IMG/VR virus record: IMGVR_UViG_3300020122_000519
Location: 1-54,428 of that record
DNA from: a virus
Reading direction: 5' to 3' (one strand)
Length of the DNA stretch: 54,428 nt
A program made the translations under genes and the position numbers. Below the pieces are notes generated by a model. It searched no databases. It was given only the letters and a program-made list of their open reading frames with translations, and was not told the DNA's origin. Shown here one piece after another: positions 1 to 7,731 of the stretch. The first letter of the stretch is position 1; each line of letters starts with the position of its first letter.

Positions 1-127
1 AACGCGGCAGGACCTGGTAGTAGCCCCCGCCGCTGCCCTCCAGCCGCATCGGGTCCGCGTCGGGCTCGAGCCGGGCCAGCGCCACCGTCTCGGTGGTCCG
101 AGCTGGTGCTGGGGGCGTCGGGGCCGG
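1..127. repeat. Exact terminal direct repeat (left copy)
   Basis: These bases are identical to 54302-54428. A 127-base exact overlap that lies inside a gene reading across the join is what an assembler leaves at the ends of a circular or circularly permuted molecule. A biological terminal repeat is possible but less likely, because the repeat falls inside the portal reading frame. Confidence 0.95.
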
Positions 128-286
128 GATCGAGGTGGGCGCGGAGAGCCCTAGCGTCTGCGCGGCCTTGGAGATCTTGGCCAGCGTGCTCCCCCGGACG
201 GACTTCCCCGCGTACGCGGTGCGCACGGTGCGGGGGTCGACTTCAGCCAAGGCGGCGACGCGTGCGAGCTGGGCGCGATCGAGCAT
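1..286 (-). CDS. Portal protein, N-terminal part with fused HTH domain
   Basis: This is the 5' end of the portal gene, which continues at 54301 once the ends are joined. The frame is open from an ATG at 284-286 (stop codon upstream at 314-316) straight into the portal body. The first 45 or so residues look like a small helix-turn-helix domain: a helix, then EVDPRTVRTAYAGK, then a conserved VRGST turn and a further helix. A Pro/Ala/Thr-rich linker of about 20 residues (48-67) leads to a GTG codon at position 85 that could be an alternative start. Neither start has a strong ribosome binding site. Full length would be 696 aa against 629 aa from the GTG. A fusion is the simplest reading; an internal start producing a conventional portal cannot be excluded. 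Confidence 0.65.
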   Translation of the reverse strand, partial: MLDRAQLARVAALAEVDPRTVRTAYAGKSVRGSTLAKISKAAQTLGLSAPTSIPAPTPPAPARTTETVALARLEPDADPMRLEGSGGGYYQVLPR

Positions 287-374
287 CCTGAATAAGAAGC
301 AGCGCTCGGCTCGTCAGGACTTGCGCAAATTGCCGACAAATTGCAGCAAATGCTCTTGCTGCGAGTTGCTGCCT

Positions 375-1799
375 TTACCGGCGGCGGCCCCACCGGGTGA
401 CGATCGGCTCGCTCCCGAAGCTCGGGGGGGCTCCGGAGTCGACCAGGTGGCGGTAGGCCCCCGACAGGGCGTCCACGTCGTCCTTCTTGCCTTCAGGGAA
501 GCGCTCCAGGGCCAGCAGGAAGGCCTCGTTCCACGGGCCGCGGACGATGGAGACGTTCTTCGCGGGCGGGCTCGCCTGGGAGGAGATGGGGCCCGCCCGG
601 GTCACCTTGTCCCCGGTCTCCGGAGCGGCCCGGACGGTGTAACCCTGGAGCTTCTTGACCAGGTAGCCCGCTTGGAACTTGCCGGCCTGGCCCGGGTCCT
701 GGGGCAGGCTGATCTCCACCCCCTCGCCGTCGTCCTTGGCCGTGGTGAGGATCCGCTCCTCGACCCCCGCCGGCGGCCACCGACCGCGCTCCACGTGCTC
801 GACGGTGAGCTTCCCGTCCTCATCCTGGGCCAAGCGGCACCCCACCGTCCAGTCTGGGTCCGAGCCGGACTCGGGCTCGGTGCCGGCCAAGTCCCAGTGT
901 CGCACCCGCCGCGCTTCTGTGGGCCCCTTGTCCACGAAGGTGAACCACTCCCGGCGGAAGTAGAGGCCCGCCGCGGGGCGGATGTTCCAGTCGCCCGCGC
1001 GCAGCTGGGCGCGGCGCACCGGGTCCAAGCCCATGAGCCGCTGGGCGTAGCCCGGGTCATTCTCGGAGAGCTTGGGGTTGTCCTCGATGCGTGCGGGGAT
1101 GAAGACGCGGGTCAAGGGCAGGGGGAGCTTGATGCGCTCGCTGGGCGGCGCGGCGTGCCACGCCTTCAGCATCGCTTGGGCCTCTTGCAGCTGGAGCCAC
1201 CGCTCTCCTTGATCCTCGTTGAGGTACCACAGGTGCTCCCCGGGTTTTCCCTTGATGCCCGTCCATTCCTCGCCGGGGGGCAGGCCTAGCCACGGCGCCC
1301 ACCGCCGCTGCACCCAGTCGTGCCCCTCGCCGCCGGGGTTGGAGCCAGAGCGGATCCGCAGCGGGATGCCGGCGCTCGAGCGCGCTCGCGCGAGCATGTA
1401 CTCGTACTGCCTCCGGGTGAAGGAGGTGAGCTCGTCGAAGGCTAAGTACTGGAACTCGGACGACTGGTAGGCGTCCACCGACTCCTCGTGCTCCAGGTGG
1501 CCGAACCAGATGAGGGCCCCGGACGGGAAGCGCCAGAAGTGCTTGGACTCGTTGTAGCGGCCCCCTAAGCGCGGGTACCACAGCTTGGAGCGCGGGATGA
1601 CGCTGGTCTCCAACTCGGGGTAGGTGCGCCGCAGGTAGAGTGCCTGGTACTCGGGCCGCTCGATGTAGCGCAGGGCGCCCATCAACAGTCCCTCGGACTT
1701 GCCCCCGCCGGCGGCCCCCCCGTAGAGCAACTCGTACGTCGCCGACTTGAGGAAGTCTGTCTGCCTGCCGGGGTTCGGCTTCCAGGCGGCCTCCGGCAT
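375..1799 (-). CDS. terL: Terminase large subunit
   Basis: DNA-packaging motor ATPase and nuclease, 474 aa. The Walker A loop GGAAGGGKS is at residues 27-35 and a Walker B/DE segment reads YLAFDELTSF. The C-terminal RNase H-like nuclease has HWDLAGTEPESGSDPD for the first acidic cluster and a late KKDDVDALSGAY segment carrying the last acidic residues. Length and order fit a headful or cos-type terminase. It lies 4 bases after the small subunit gene and upstream of the portal gene across the join, the usual packaging order. Confidence 0.95.
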   Translation of the reverse strand: MPEAAWKPNPGRQTDFLKSATYELLYGGAAGGGKSEGLLMGALRYIERPEYQALYLRRTYPELETSVIPRSKLWYPRLGGRYNESKHFWRFPSGALIWFGHLEHEESVDAYQSSEFQYLAFDELTSFTRRQYEYMLARARSSAGIPLRIRSGSNPGGEGHDWVQRRWAPWLGLPPGEEWTGIKGKPGEHLWYLNEDQGERWLQLQEAQAMLKAWHAAPPSERIKLPLPLTRVFIPARIEDNPKLSENDPGYAQRLMGLDPVRRAQLRAGDWNIRPAAGLYFRREWFTFVDKGPTEARRVRHWDLAGTEPESGSDPDWTVGCRLAQDEDGKLTVEHVERGRWPPAGVEERILTTAKDDGEGVEISLPQDPGQAGKFQAGYLVKKLQGYTVRAAPETGDKVTRAGPISSQASPPAKNVSIVRGPWNEAFLLALERFPEGKKDDVDALSGAYRHLVDSGAPPSFGSEPIVTRWGRRR

Positions 1800-1803
1800 G
1801 CGG

Positions 1804-2151
1804 CTACTGCTCCGAGGCCGGGTCCGCGTCTTCCCGTGGCAGGTAGATGCTGGGGCCCTTCACCTCGGCCTTGAGGTTGATGTCGATGTCCTGCTCCTGC
1901 TTGGGCTTGCCCCAGGCGTGCTCGATGATGACTTCGTTGGCCCGGACGACGAAGGAGGTGGCGTTCTTGCCCTTGGCGATCTTCTCCAGGCGCTCGAGGG
2001 CCCCGCGCGACTTCTCCCGGCACAGTTCTTTGAAGCTGCGCTGCTCCTCGGTGAGCGGGGGGCGGCCGTGCCGGTTGATGCGCGGGTCTCCGGGCTTGAA
2101 CCCGCCGCGGGTGGGCTTGCGCCCTGTTTTAGGGCTGTTCCTACTGCCCAC
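1804..2151 (-). CDS. terS: Terminase small subunit-like protein
   Basis: 115 aa, directly upstream of the large terminase. The N-terminal GFKPGDPRINRHGRP segment resembles the DUF5681-type basic start seen in many phage small terminases. The middle is helical and charged, with RANEVIIEHAWGKPKQ near residue 70-85, a segment typical of small terminase proteins. The likely role is DNA recognition for packaging. The call rests on position and these motifs. Confidence 0.8.
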   Translation of the reverse strand: MGSRNSPKTGRKPTRGGFKPGDPRINRHGRPPLTEEQRSFKELCREKSRGALERLEKIAKGKNATSFVVRANEVIIEHAWGKPKQEQDIDINLKAEVKGPSIYLPREDADPASEQ

Positions 2152-2169
2152 GAACGGCCTCCAGCGCGG

Positions 2170-2448
2170 TCAAGACATCGCCTCCTTGATCGCCACGTTC
2201 ACTTCCCGGGCCTCATCCTGACTCAGACGTCGGCGCAGGTACTCCGCTGGCGGTGGCCCGTGGAGCTGCCAGATCTTGAACTCCCCGCCAGGGTGGATGC
2301 CCATCTCCTTCGCGCGGGCGTTGGCGTGCATCGGCCCTGCGCCGTCGATGATGCAGGCGCCCAAGCCGCTCGTCCCCTTCTTGCGCTCCCGGTAGTCGGG
2401 GCGGCGGCCGGCGATCCAGTACCAGTTGAGCGATAGGCCGTTGGCCAT
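2170..2448 (-). CDS. Hypothetical protein
   Basis: 92 aa, not recognised. The composition is that of a soluble globular protein (GTSGLGACIIDGAGPMHANARAK in two parts, then a charged helical C-terminus). It starts at 2448 and overlaps the end of the next upstream gene by one base, so it belongs to the same leftward operon just before the terminase genes. Confidence 0.7.
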   Translation of the reverse strand: MANGLSLNWYWIAGRRPDYRERKKGTSGLGACIIDGAGPMHANARAKEMGIHPGGEFKIWQLHGPPPAEYLRRRLSQDEAREVNVAIKEAMS

Positions 2449-2714
2449 TACGGATTGCTCCCGACCTGGCCGCCCCAGGCTTTGAATTTTTCAAAAGCCT
2501 CGCGATCGTTTTTGGCTGCGAATGACTGGACGAAGCGAAGCTGATTCGACGACGCAAACGCAAGCGCTGGATCGTCGGCGCTGAAGAGCGTGTAGACGGT
2601 GTCACAGGCGTTCCCGTCGTACCGGCACCAAATCTGATAGCTAGGCCGAATTTCGTCGGGGCTAAGTGGTGGTCTCGGTCCGCAACCGGGCATCCAATCG
2701 TATCGCTTATCCAT
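2448..2714 (-). CDS. Hypothetical protein
   Basis: 88 aa from ATG 2714, whose TG is shared with the stop of the upstream gene (TGATG overlap). Not recognised. It has two Cys in IWCRYDGNACD and a helical, aromatic C-terminal half. The frame stays open further upstream, but that part is a shadow of neighbouring genes. Confidence 0.7.
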   Translation of the reverse strand: MDKRYDWMPGCGPRPPLSPDEIRPSYQIWCRYDGNACDTVYTLFSADDPALAFASSNQLRFVQSFAAKNDREAFEKFKAWGGQVGSNP

Positions 2715-2938
2715 CAGTCGTCGTCGTTCCGGAAGCGAACCGAGTCGACCAACTCTGGCATGGCGCGCTCGAGCTCCGAGAGGAAGACGACCCGCTTGCG
2801 CCGCCCCATCGGTCGACCCACGTGGGCGAACTGCACCCCGTTGGAGGTGAGGAGGGTGGCGATCCGGTAGGAGCTGACGCCGCTCATGCGCGCCAACTCG
2901 CCGACCGAATAGAAGGATTGCGAAGGCCTTCGGCGCAC
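2714..2938 (-). CDS. Small helix-turn-helix DNA-binding protein
   Basis: 74 aa. Residues 10-30 (YSVGELARMSGVSSYRIATL) read as a MerR/excisionase-type HTH, followed by a basic hairpin VGRPMGRRKRVVF that could be the wing. It sits just upstream of the packaging genes, a common place for late regulators, but no target site is evident. It could be a transcription factor or a packaging accessory protein. Confidence 0.75.
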   Translation of the reverse strand: MRRRPSQSFYSVGELARMSGVSSYRIATLLTSNGVQFAHVGRPMGRRKRVVFLSELERAMPELVDSVRFRNDDD

Positions 2939-2947
2939 GGGATGACC

Positions 2948-3421
2948 TCATTGTCTCGCACCGAACTCTTGGATGCAACACTCGAGACTTGACATACCTA
3001 AGGCTTTGAGCTTGAGCCACTGCCTCGCTCGCAGGTAGTCGTCCTTGCTCGTCTCCCGTAGGCGGACGAGCCAGTCCCGGATGTCGCGCGTCGTCTTGGA
3101 CTCCGCCCACTCCTGCACCGCCTTGGCGTTGTGCGTCAGGACCGCTATCAACGAGGCGTCGTTGTCCGGCTCTTGGAAGGCCCATCTCAGGATGTCTCGC
3201 GATGGCTTGGTGCAGCGCTCGAGCCGCTCTTCGATGCGGCGATAGCGCTGGGCGGCCTCCACTAGGTGCAAGGGGACGTCGTGGCTCGGCTTGGGTGTCC
3301 AGCCTCCGCCTTCCAGCGAGGCGATCATCCCGCCGAAGTTGCTCTTGAGACCCAAGGCGCCAGCCCCCTCGCGGAAGAACCACCGGAGGTCTGCGGCCGC
3401 ACGGTCGGCGTAGCCGTTCAC
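2948..3421 (-). CDS. Hypothetical protein, possible late regulator
   Basis: 157 aa from GTG 3421, which overlaps the upstream stop as GTGA. The protein is rich in Arg and Trp and strongly helical in its C-terminal half (RYRRIEERLERC, then ILRWAFQEP and repeated basic helices). Position between replication genes and terminase is where antiterminators or late activators often sit. That role is inference from position only. Confidence 0.65.
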   Translation of the reverse strand: MNGYADRAAADLRWFFREGAGALGLKSNFGGMIASLEGGGWTPKPSHDVPLHLVEAAQRYRRIEERLERCTKPSRDILRWAFQEPDNDASLIAVLTHNAKAVQEWAESKTTRDIRDWLVRLRETSKDDYLRARQWLKLKALGMSSLECCIQEFGARQ

Positions 3422-3807
3422 TGTGCTGGCCTCACTTTCCCGTCGTGGTAGACGCATAGTTGACCGCGCTTGATTGGGCCGCCAGCGGTCAGCCGTGCGA
3501 TTCGGTCCCAGCGGCGTTGATCGTTCTCGTACACGGTCTTGAAGATCCGCGAGTACCTGGCGACGAAGAAGGCGTTCATCGCCTCCATGGAGCCCGGTGG
3601 CGGGTTGCCGGCCCTCTGCATGCAGTAGGCGAGGTCTGCGGCGAGCTGCTCGTCGCTGTGCTCCTTGTCCCACTGCCGGACGAGGCGCGGCGGGACTCTG
3701 GCGATCATCCCGTTCTCGAAGCGGCGCGCGCGGGGACTCCAGTTGCCGCCCAAGCGGACGACGCGAGCGGGCTCTGGGATGTCGGGCAACACCAGCCTGC
3801 CGATCAT
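3418..3807 (-). CDS. Hypothetical basic protein
   Basis: 129 aa from ATG 3807 (ATGA overlap with the upstream stop). Not recognised. Arg-rich throughout, with a predicted helical region around residues 45-100 and a short C-terminal beta segment (QLCVYHDGKV). The longer frame to 3864 would overlap the previous gene further and lacks support. Confidence 0.65.
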   Translation of the reverse strand: MIGRLVLPDIPEPARVVRLGGNWSPRARRFENGMIARVPPRLVRQWDKEHSDEQLAADLAYCMQRAGNPPPGSMEAMNAFFVARYSRIFKTVYENDQRRWDRIARLTAGGPIKRGQLCVYHDGKVRPAQ

Positions 3808-4022
3808 GCGCCGTATTTCTCCCGCGCCACTTCGAACTCTTCGATCCTCGCCCCAGCGCCACACTTGCCGACATGCTCCGCGCCCTGCTTGCGTACCTCG
3901 GAAATTGTCGAGTCAGGCTGAAGCGCGAACGAGCCGACGACGGTCAACTCCATCTTGCACGTTCGACACCTGACACCCCAGACCCGGCCGCTCTTCTCCA
4001 GCTTCTCTGACAGTTCGCTCAT
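3804..4022 (-). CDS. Small protein with a CxxC pair
   Basis: 72 aa. RCRTCK near residue 18-23 and a lone Cys at KCGAGAR suggest a small metal-binding or beta-strand protein. It is chained by ATGA overlaps to both neighbours. Function unknown. Confidence 0.65.
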   Translation of the reverse strand: MSELSEKLEKSGRVWGVRCRTCKMELTVVGSFALQPDSTISEVRKQGAEHVGKCGAGARIEEFEVAREKYGA

Positions 4023-4237
4023 GGCTCCCTCGTTTTTCGCGTTCGCGCTTCTTTTTCCGACGCCTCACACACTTCACACCGTCCGTGGCGTTCGCGGACG
4101 GAGCAGAAGAAAGTCTCGCCGCACGTGCATGCGATGCTCACCTGCTTCGGCGTGACGAACTGCACGGCCTCATGCCCCCAGAGCATCCAACGGAAGAGAT
4201 GAAACCAACGCCTGACGTAGGCCCACAGAATCCTCAC
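4019..4237 (-). CDS. Small zinc-ribbon-like protein
   Basis: 72 aa. The N-terminal third is Trp/Phe/Arg-rich (amphipathic or membrane-associated). The C-terminal half has two Cys pairs, CTCGETFFC and CEVC, consistent with a zinc knuckle. Overlaps both neighbours by 4 bases. Confidence 0.65.
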   Translation of the reverse strand: MRILWAYVRRWFHLFRWMLWGHEAVQFVTPKQVSIACTCGETFFCSVRERHGRCEVCEASEKEARTRKTREP

Positions 4238-4389
4238 CGCTCACCCTCGTGGCATGCAGCGGTGTGCCGCCTCACTTCGTCGAACGTCCGCGCTCGGAAG
4301 TCGCAGTACCAGCACTTCCAACTCTTTGGATCGCCGCCCGAGGTGAGCCAGCGCTTGATGCGGCCGGCGAAGACGCCAGCGCGCTTCAC
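4234..4389 (-). CDS. Single C2H2 zinc-finger-like mini protein
   Basis: 51 aa from GTG 4389 (GTGA overlap). C26-x2-C29-x12-H42-x4-H47 fits a classical C2H2 finger, with aromatic F31 and F36 and V39 in core-like positions, preceded by a basic N-terminus. Such fingers are uncommon but known in phages. DNA or RNA binding is a reasonable inference. Confidence 0.7.
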   Translation of the reverse strand: MKRAGVFAGRIKRWLTSGGDPKSWKCWYCDFRARTFDEVRRHTAACHEGER

Positions 4390-4823
4390 GGCGTCATCTT
4401 CATCCCGCCCCCGGGGATGCTCGTGGGCGGAGGCTTGGGGATGCTGGCGGCGGGCGCCTCCTGCGGCCTCGATGGGGGAAGTAGGAGCCCGGCTTGCTCC
4501 GCCTTGGCGCGGATCGCGAGCAGCCGCTCCTCCTCCTTCCACTTCGCCATCTCCGCCGGGTCCTTGATGATTCGCGTGGCGTACTCGCGGTTGGCGGCGA
4601 CGGTGAGGAGCGCCATCGTGTGCTGGTCCATCTGGACGTTCTTGTGCTGGCACCACAGGACTTCGCCGACGAGCGCCTTCTTCAAGTGGCGCGGGACGTT
4701 CAACTCGTGGCGCGAGCAGAAGAACTTACCGTTCTTGGGATCCACCTTCTCGTCCTTGCAGTCCTTGGCGATGCAGTAGGGCTTGTTGATGGTGCTGCCG
4801 TCGGCCTTCAGTAACTCGGACAC
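4386..4823 (-). CDS. Hypothetical protein with Cys/His cluster
   Basis: 145 aa from GTG 4823, chosen because CCAGGAGGAGC lies just upstream. C-x4-C-x11-C followed by His (residues ~14-36) suggests a zinc site. The middle is helical, and the C-terminus is Pro-rich and likely disordered. It shares 16 bases with the end of the upstream gene. Confidence 0.7.
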   Translation of the reverse strand: MSELLKADGSTINKPYCIAKDCKDEKVDPKNGKFFCSRHELNVPRHLKKALVGEVLWCQHKNVQMDQHTMALLTVAANREYATRIIKDPAEMAKWKEEERLLAIRAKAEQAGLLLPPSRPQEAPAASIPKPPPTSIPGGGMKMTP

Positions 4824-5026
4824 GCTTGCTCCTCCTGGCTCTTGGGTTCTTCCCACAGCACTTCGATGCGGGTCTCTCTGGGGACGCAGCCGGGCACGAC
4901 GTCTCCGTGCTGCCACGCGGTGAAGACCCTAGAGACTTCGCGGCGGTTCAAGCCCTTCTGCTCGCGGGCGAGCGAGACGCGCGCGTAGATGCGGATGGTC
5001 CAGTGGCAGGGGCCGCCGAAGCTCAT
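4808..5026 (-). CDS. Hypothetical protein
   Basis: 72 aa, not recognised. Its start overlaps the methyltransferase stop by 4 bases (ATGA). Mixed alpha/beta composition with REQKGLNRREVSRVF in the middle, which could be a short HTH. Confidence 0.6.
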   Translation of the reverse strand: MSFGGPCHWTIRIYARVSLAREQKGLNRREVSRVFTAWQHGDVVPGCVPRETRIEVLWEEPKSQEEQACPSY

Positions 5027-5664
5027 CGGGTCCTCCGGTAGACGAAGACTGCGGAGGCGAACCGCGCGGGACCCGCTTCGTCTGGCCTCTGGTCGCCTTC
5101 AGCGAACGGGACCCGGCCGTCGATGAAGTGAGTCCAGACTTCGATCTCGTCCCAGAACGTCCGGACGGTGAAGCGCATCCCCTCGCGCCACTCCGAGCGG
5201 ATGGCGACTTCCTTTACGCCCCGTCGCTCGACGTTCTCTTGCCACCAACCCTCGGCCGTCGCGGCGGGTCCCAAGTTACAGAACAGCGGCGACGAGCGGG
5301 CAACCTGCTCGAGCGCCCACTTGGTGAAACGCATCGGGTTGCCCCTTGAGTACGGAAAGTTGTTCCAGCACCGGTGTTTCCCGACGTGGAGAGTCGGCGC
5401 GTCGTGCTCCTTGGTGAGGTACTCGGGGCACAGGTGGTTCGCGTCGGTCGAGGCCACGTCCAGCGTGAAGGGCCCGAAGGCGCGGTCGAGCTTCGCGAAG
5501 AGTTCGGGCGGCGTCTTGTACTCGTCTGAGTCCTGCTTGTCCGAGCGCGGGCGACCGAGCAGGGGCGAGCGGGTGGACTGTGGTAGCCGCTCGACCGGGA
5601 CGACGGTTCCCCGCTCCGTCAACGCGACGAGTTGCCCGTCGTCGATGTCGCGCTCGGCAATCAT
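5023..5664 (-). CDS. DNA N6-adenine methyltransferase (phage Dam family)
   Basis: 213 aa from ATG 5664 (ATGA overlap; ATG 5682 is an alternative). The DEYKTPPELFAKLDRAFGPF and LDVAS segments are the hallmark of the phage N6-adenine methyltransferase family, which marks viral DNA against restriction. The catalytic NPPY-type motif appears as NFPYS, a substitution at the first Pro. Activity is therefore likely but not certain. It forms part of the DNA-modification block with the C5 methyltransferase gene at 7.7-9.3 kb. Confidence 0.85.
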   Translation of the reverse strand: MIAERDIDDGQLVALTERGTVVPVERLPQSTRSPLLGRPRSDKQDSDEYKTPPELFAKLDRAFGPFTLDVASTDANHLCPEYLTKEHDAPTLHVGKHRCWNNFPYSRGNPMRFTKWALEQVARSSPLFCNLGPAATAEGWWQENVERRGVKEVAIRSEWREGMRFTVRTFWDEIEVWTHFIDGRVPFAEGDQRPDEAGPARFASAVFVYRRTR

Positions 5665-6044
5665 GACGCCACGCCCTCCCACGGGTAGACTTCAATCTCA
5701 ATCCGCGGGTCGAACTTGTCGTCAAACCGGATGGCCTCGATCTTCACCACCTGAGAGTCGTCGTCCCACGCGACGCCCTTGAGCGAGTCGAGGCTCACCT
5801 TGAGCAGGTTGTCCAAGTCGCCGATGCGCCTCGGGCGGTAGGCGCGGAGCACCACGCGCACCGGGCCCCGGAAGCGCGCGGGCTGGCCATCGCTCGCGGG
5901 GCTGAAGCGGGCCGCCACCTTGGCTTTGTACTCTCGAGCTGCGCGGCTCAGCACCACCCTGGAGCGCCCGCCGACGGTGATGCTGCGCCAGTAGTCATTG
6001 GCGCTCGGAGGGAATGGGAGGGTGGCTGCCCAACCTGCTCCCAT
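5661..6044 (-). CDS. rusA: RusA-like Holliday junction resolvase
   Basis: 127 aa from ATG 6044 (TGATG overlap), the usual length of RusA proteins. The start has LPFPPSANDYWR, matching the PPS-N-RusA opening. The acidic active-site cluster GDLDNLLK, then LKGVAWDDDSQV, is present, including the conserved Asp pair, Lys and later Asp pair. It would resolve junctions or branched DNA during replication and before packaging. Confidence 0.92.
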   Translation of the reverse strand: MGAGWAATLPFPPSANDYWRSITVGGRSRVVLSRAAREYKAKVAARFSPASDGQPARFRGPVRVVLRAYRPRRIGDLDNLLKVSLDSLKGVAWDDDSQVVKIEAIRFDDKFDPRIEIEVYPWEGVAS

Positions 6045-6460
6045 CAGGGCGCCTCCGGAATGAGTGCCTTCAGTCCCGACTTGAGTTGGCGCTGGAGCTT
6101 CCGGAAGCGCTCCCAGCGCGGCTCGCAGACGTTCTCGAGGACGTCGAACTCGCGCCGGACCAGGTACTCGGCGAAGTCGAGCGCCTCCGCGTCCTCCATC
6201 TGCGTAGACTCCCAGAACACGTTCCCCGTCATCGAACCTCGGCCCCGAATCGCGAAGCGGCGGACCTGGGCCGGCGTCTCGAAGCGGAGGAAGCCCTCCT
6301 CCCACTCGAAGTGCGTGAACAACTCCTCGTCGTCCTCGAAGAAGGCGCCCGAGTCCAACTCGAGGCACATCTCGCCCTCGCCGTCGAAGAACTCCGCTTT
6401 GAGCAGGGCTCCGCTGAAGTTACCCCGCTCGTCGTTGCAACAGAGGTGGACGTCGATCAA
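6044..6460 (-). CDS. Hypothetical acidic protein
   Basis: 138 aa from TTG 6460, chosen because AGGAGG lies 5 bases upstream and the TTG overlaps the previous stop as TTGA. Very acidic N-terminal two thirds (FFDGEGEMCLEL, FFEDDEELF), possibly a DNA mimic or beta protein, then a basic C-terminal helix. Not recognised. Confidence 0.7.
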   Translation of the reverse strand: MIDVHLCCNDERGNFSGALLKAEFFDGEGEMCLELDSGAFFEDDEELFTHFEWEEGFLRFETPAQVRRFAIRGRGSMTGNVFWESTQMEDAEALDFAEYLVRREFDVLENVCEPRWERFRKLQRQLKSGLKALIPEAP

Positions 6461-6669
6461 GCTGCCTCCTGGATTGTCGCGGTGGGTCCGCACATCGCGC
6501 ACTCAACGCGCGGGAGAATCTCGCCCAACTCCTTGCGGACGAGCTTGAGCGCGTTGTGGGGGTTTCGCCCGTAGCCGTCCGTGCAGGCGTCGAGCAGCTC
6601 CTCGAGCGTCCGGCGGATCTCCTCGCGGGAGAACACGGCCAAACCGCAACTCTTGCATTGGGACTTCAC
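6457..6669 (-). CDS. Small zinc-ribbon protein
   Basis: 70 aa from GTG 6669 with AAGGAG upstream. CKSC at residues 5-8 and CAMC at 57-60 flank a helical core, the pattern of a zinc ribbon with ligands at both ends. Overlaps both neighbours by 4 bases. Confidence 0.7.
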   Translation of the reverse strand: MKSQCKSCGLAVFSREEIRRTLEELLDACTDGYGRNPHNALKLVRKELGEILPRVECAMCGPTATIQEAA

Positions 6670-6905
6670 GCTGTCTCCTTCAGGGCTGTCTCCCCTGCGG
6701 ACGTCAGGAAGAACGAGCGGGCCACCATGTCTCGCCGCTCGAGCAGTCCCTTCGCGACGCAGGCGTTGACGAGGCACATCACGCCGTTCGTCGAGCCGAT
6801 GCCCATCAGGCCGCACAACTCCCGGATGGAGGGCGGGCGCTTGGCCTGCCACCCGTCGTGGATGAGCTTGAGCAGCTCGAGTTGGCGGGGAGTGGGCGGC
6901 CTCAC
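6666..6905 (-). CDS. LexA-type winged-helix protein without protease domain
   Basis: 79 aa from GTG 6905. The opening (PTPRQLELLKLI, then PPSIRELCGLMGIGSTNGV) matches the LexA N-terminal DNA-binding domain. The protein ends after the wing, so there is no self-cleavage domain. It may act as a phage regulator that competes for LexA-like sites, or serve only in local control. Confidence 0.8.
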   Translation of the reverse strand: MRPPTPRQLELLKLIHDGWQAKRPPSIRELCGLMGIGSTNGVMCLVNACVAKGLLERRDMVARSFFLTSAGETALKETA

Positions 6906-7360
6906 GGCGCACCGCCGATCGTCCGCGTCTGGAAGTGGAGCAGCGGCAGCACCAGGTCCCTCGCGCGCTGCACCGCGCCGGGCTCGTTCCACAGGCGGCT
7001 GAGCCCGGACGGGTGCGGCAGGATGACGAACTCCCGTGGCCCGACTGGCGATGCGAGCTTGGTGAACGGCTCGAAGTCGAAGCCAAACGCCTGCGTGACT
7101 TTGGCGCCCAAGAGCACCAGCGTGGCTCCGCTGTCGAGAGACTCGCGCTGGACGTCCTTGGCCGCGAGCCGGGCCGCCTTCATGGACCACTTCCCGACGC
7201 ACAGGTTGATGCGGCGCTCCCACGCGCGCATGTACCAAGTGCGGTTCAGGCCGAGGATCTTCGCCAGTCGACCGCCGCTGGCGTTCTCCGGCAGCGGGTA
7301 GAGCGCGAACTTGGGGTCCGCGCCGTACGGGTTCATCTCGCCGATCAACCAAGGCCTCAC
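6902..7360 (-). CDS. Uracil-DNA glycosylase superfamily-like protein
   Basis: 152 aa from GTG 7360. WLIGEMNPYGADP at the start resembles the GExPG motif, LLGAKVTQAF the central strand and helix, and FVILPHPSGLSRLWN the HPS motif of the UDG superfamily. This suggests base-excision or nucleotide-binding activity on DNA. Neighbouring DNA methyltransferases make a role in modified DNA plausible. Annotation is by motif only. Confidence 0.6.
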   Translation of the reverse strand: MRPWLIGEMNPYGADPKFALYPLPENASGGRLAKILGLNRTWYMRAWERRINLCVGKWSMKAARLAAKDVQRESLDSGATLVLLGAKVTQAFGFDFEPFTKLASPVGPREFVILPHPSGLSRLWNEPGAVQRARDLVLPLLHFQTRTIGGAP

Positions 7361-7731
7361 GCCGTCTCTCCTTCCCCGAGGCTCGCCGCCAGCGAGCACG
7401 CCTTGCCCAACACGGCGCCCACCTGCGACTTAGGGCGGTGGACGAGCCACTTGGCCTCGCCGCCCCGGTTGATGGGCTCGAGCGTCGGCTCCAGTGCCTC
7501 CACCAGCATCGAGAACGACGCAGGCTCGAACTCTTTGGGCAGGCCGGGCGGGGCGCCCACCGCCTTGTTCACGAAGTCCAACGCCTGTCGCGCGAGCGAG
7601 GTGTCTCCGCCAGCGGCTTGGAGGAACAACTGCCACTCGTCGAGCGGCAGGGTGTCGAAGTTCGGCTGGCCGCGACACTGGCCGGCGACGTAGAGGAAGC
7701 GCGCTTTGCGTAAGCAGTCGAGCAGGCTCAC
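7357..7731 (-). CDS. Hypothetical protein
   Basis: 124 aa from GTG 7731 (GTGA overlap with the methyltransferase stop). Helical, with a short Cys-containing N-terminus. Not recognised. Confidence 0.6.
   Translation of the reverse strand: MSLLDCLRKARFLYVAGQCRGQPNFDTLPLDEWQLFLQAAGGDTSLARQALDFVNKAVGAPPGLPKEFEPASFSMLVEALEPTLEPINRGGEAKWLVHRPKSQVGAVLGKACSLAASLGEGETA

Noticed and set aside
93-1289. 398-aa plus-strand open frame opposite the terminase
   Set aside because: It runs antisense to the terminase gene with its clear Walker motifs, and shows no domain.
2448-3383. 311-aa minus-strand frame
   Set aside because: Only its last 88 residues fit the operon overlaps; the remainder shadows two other genes.
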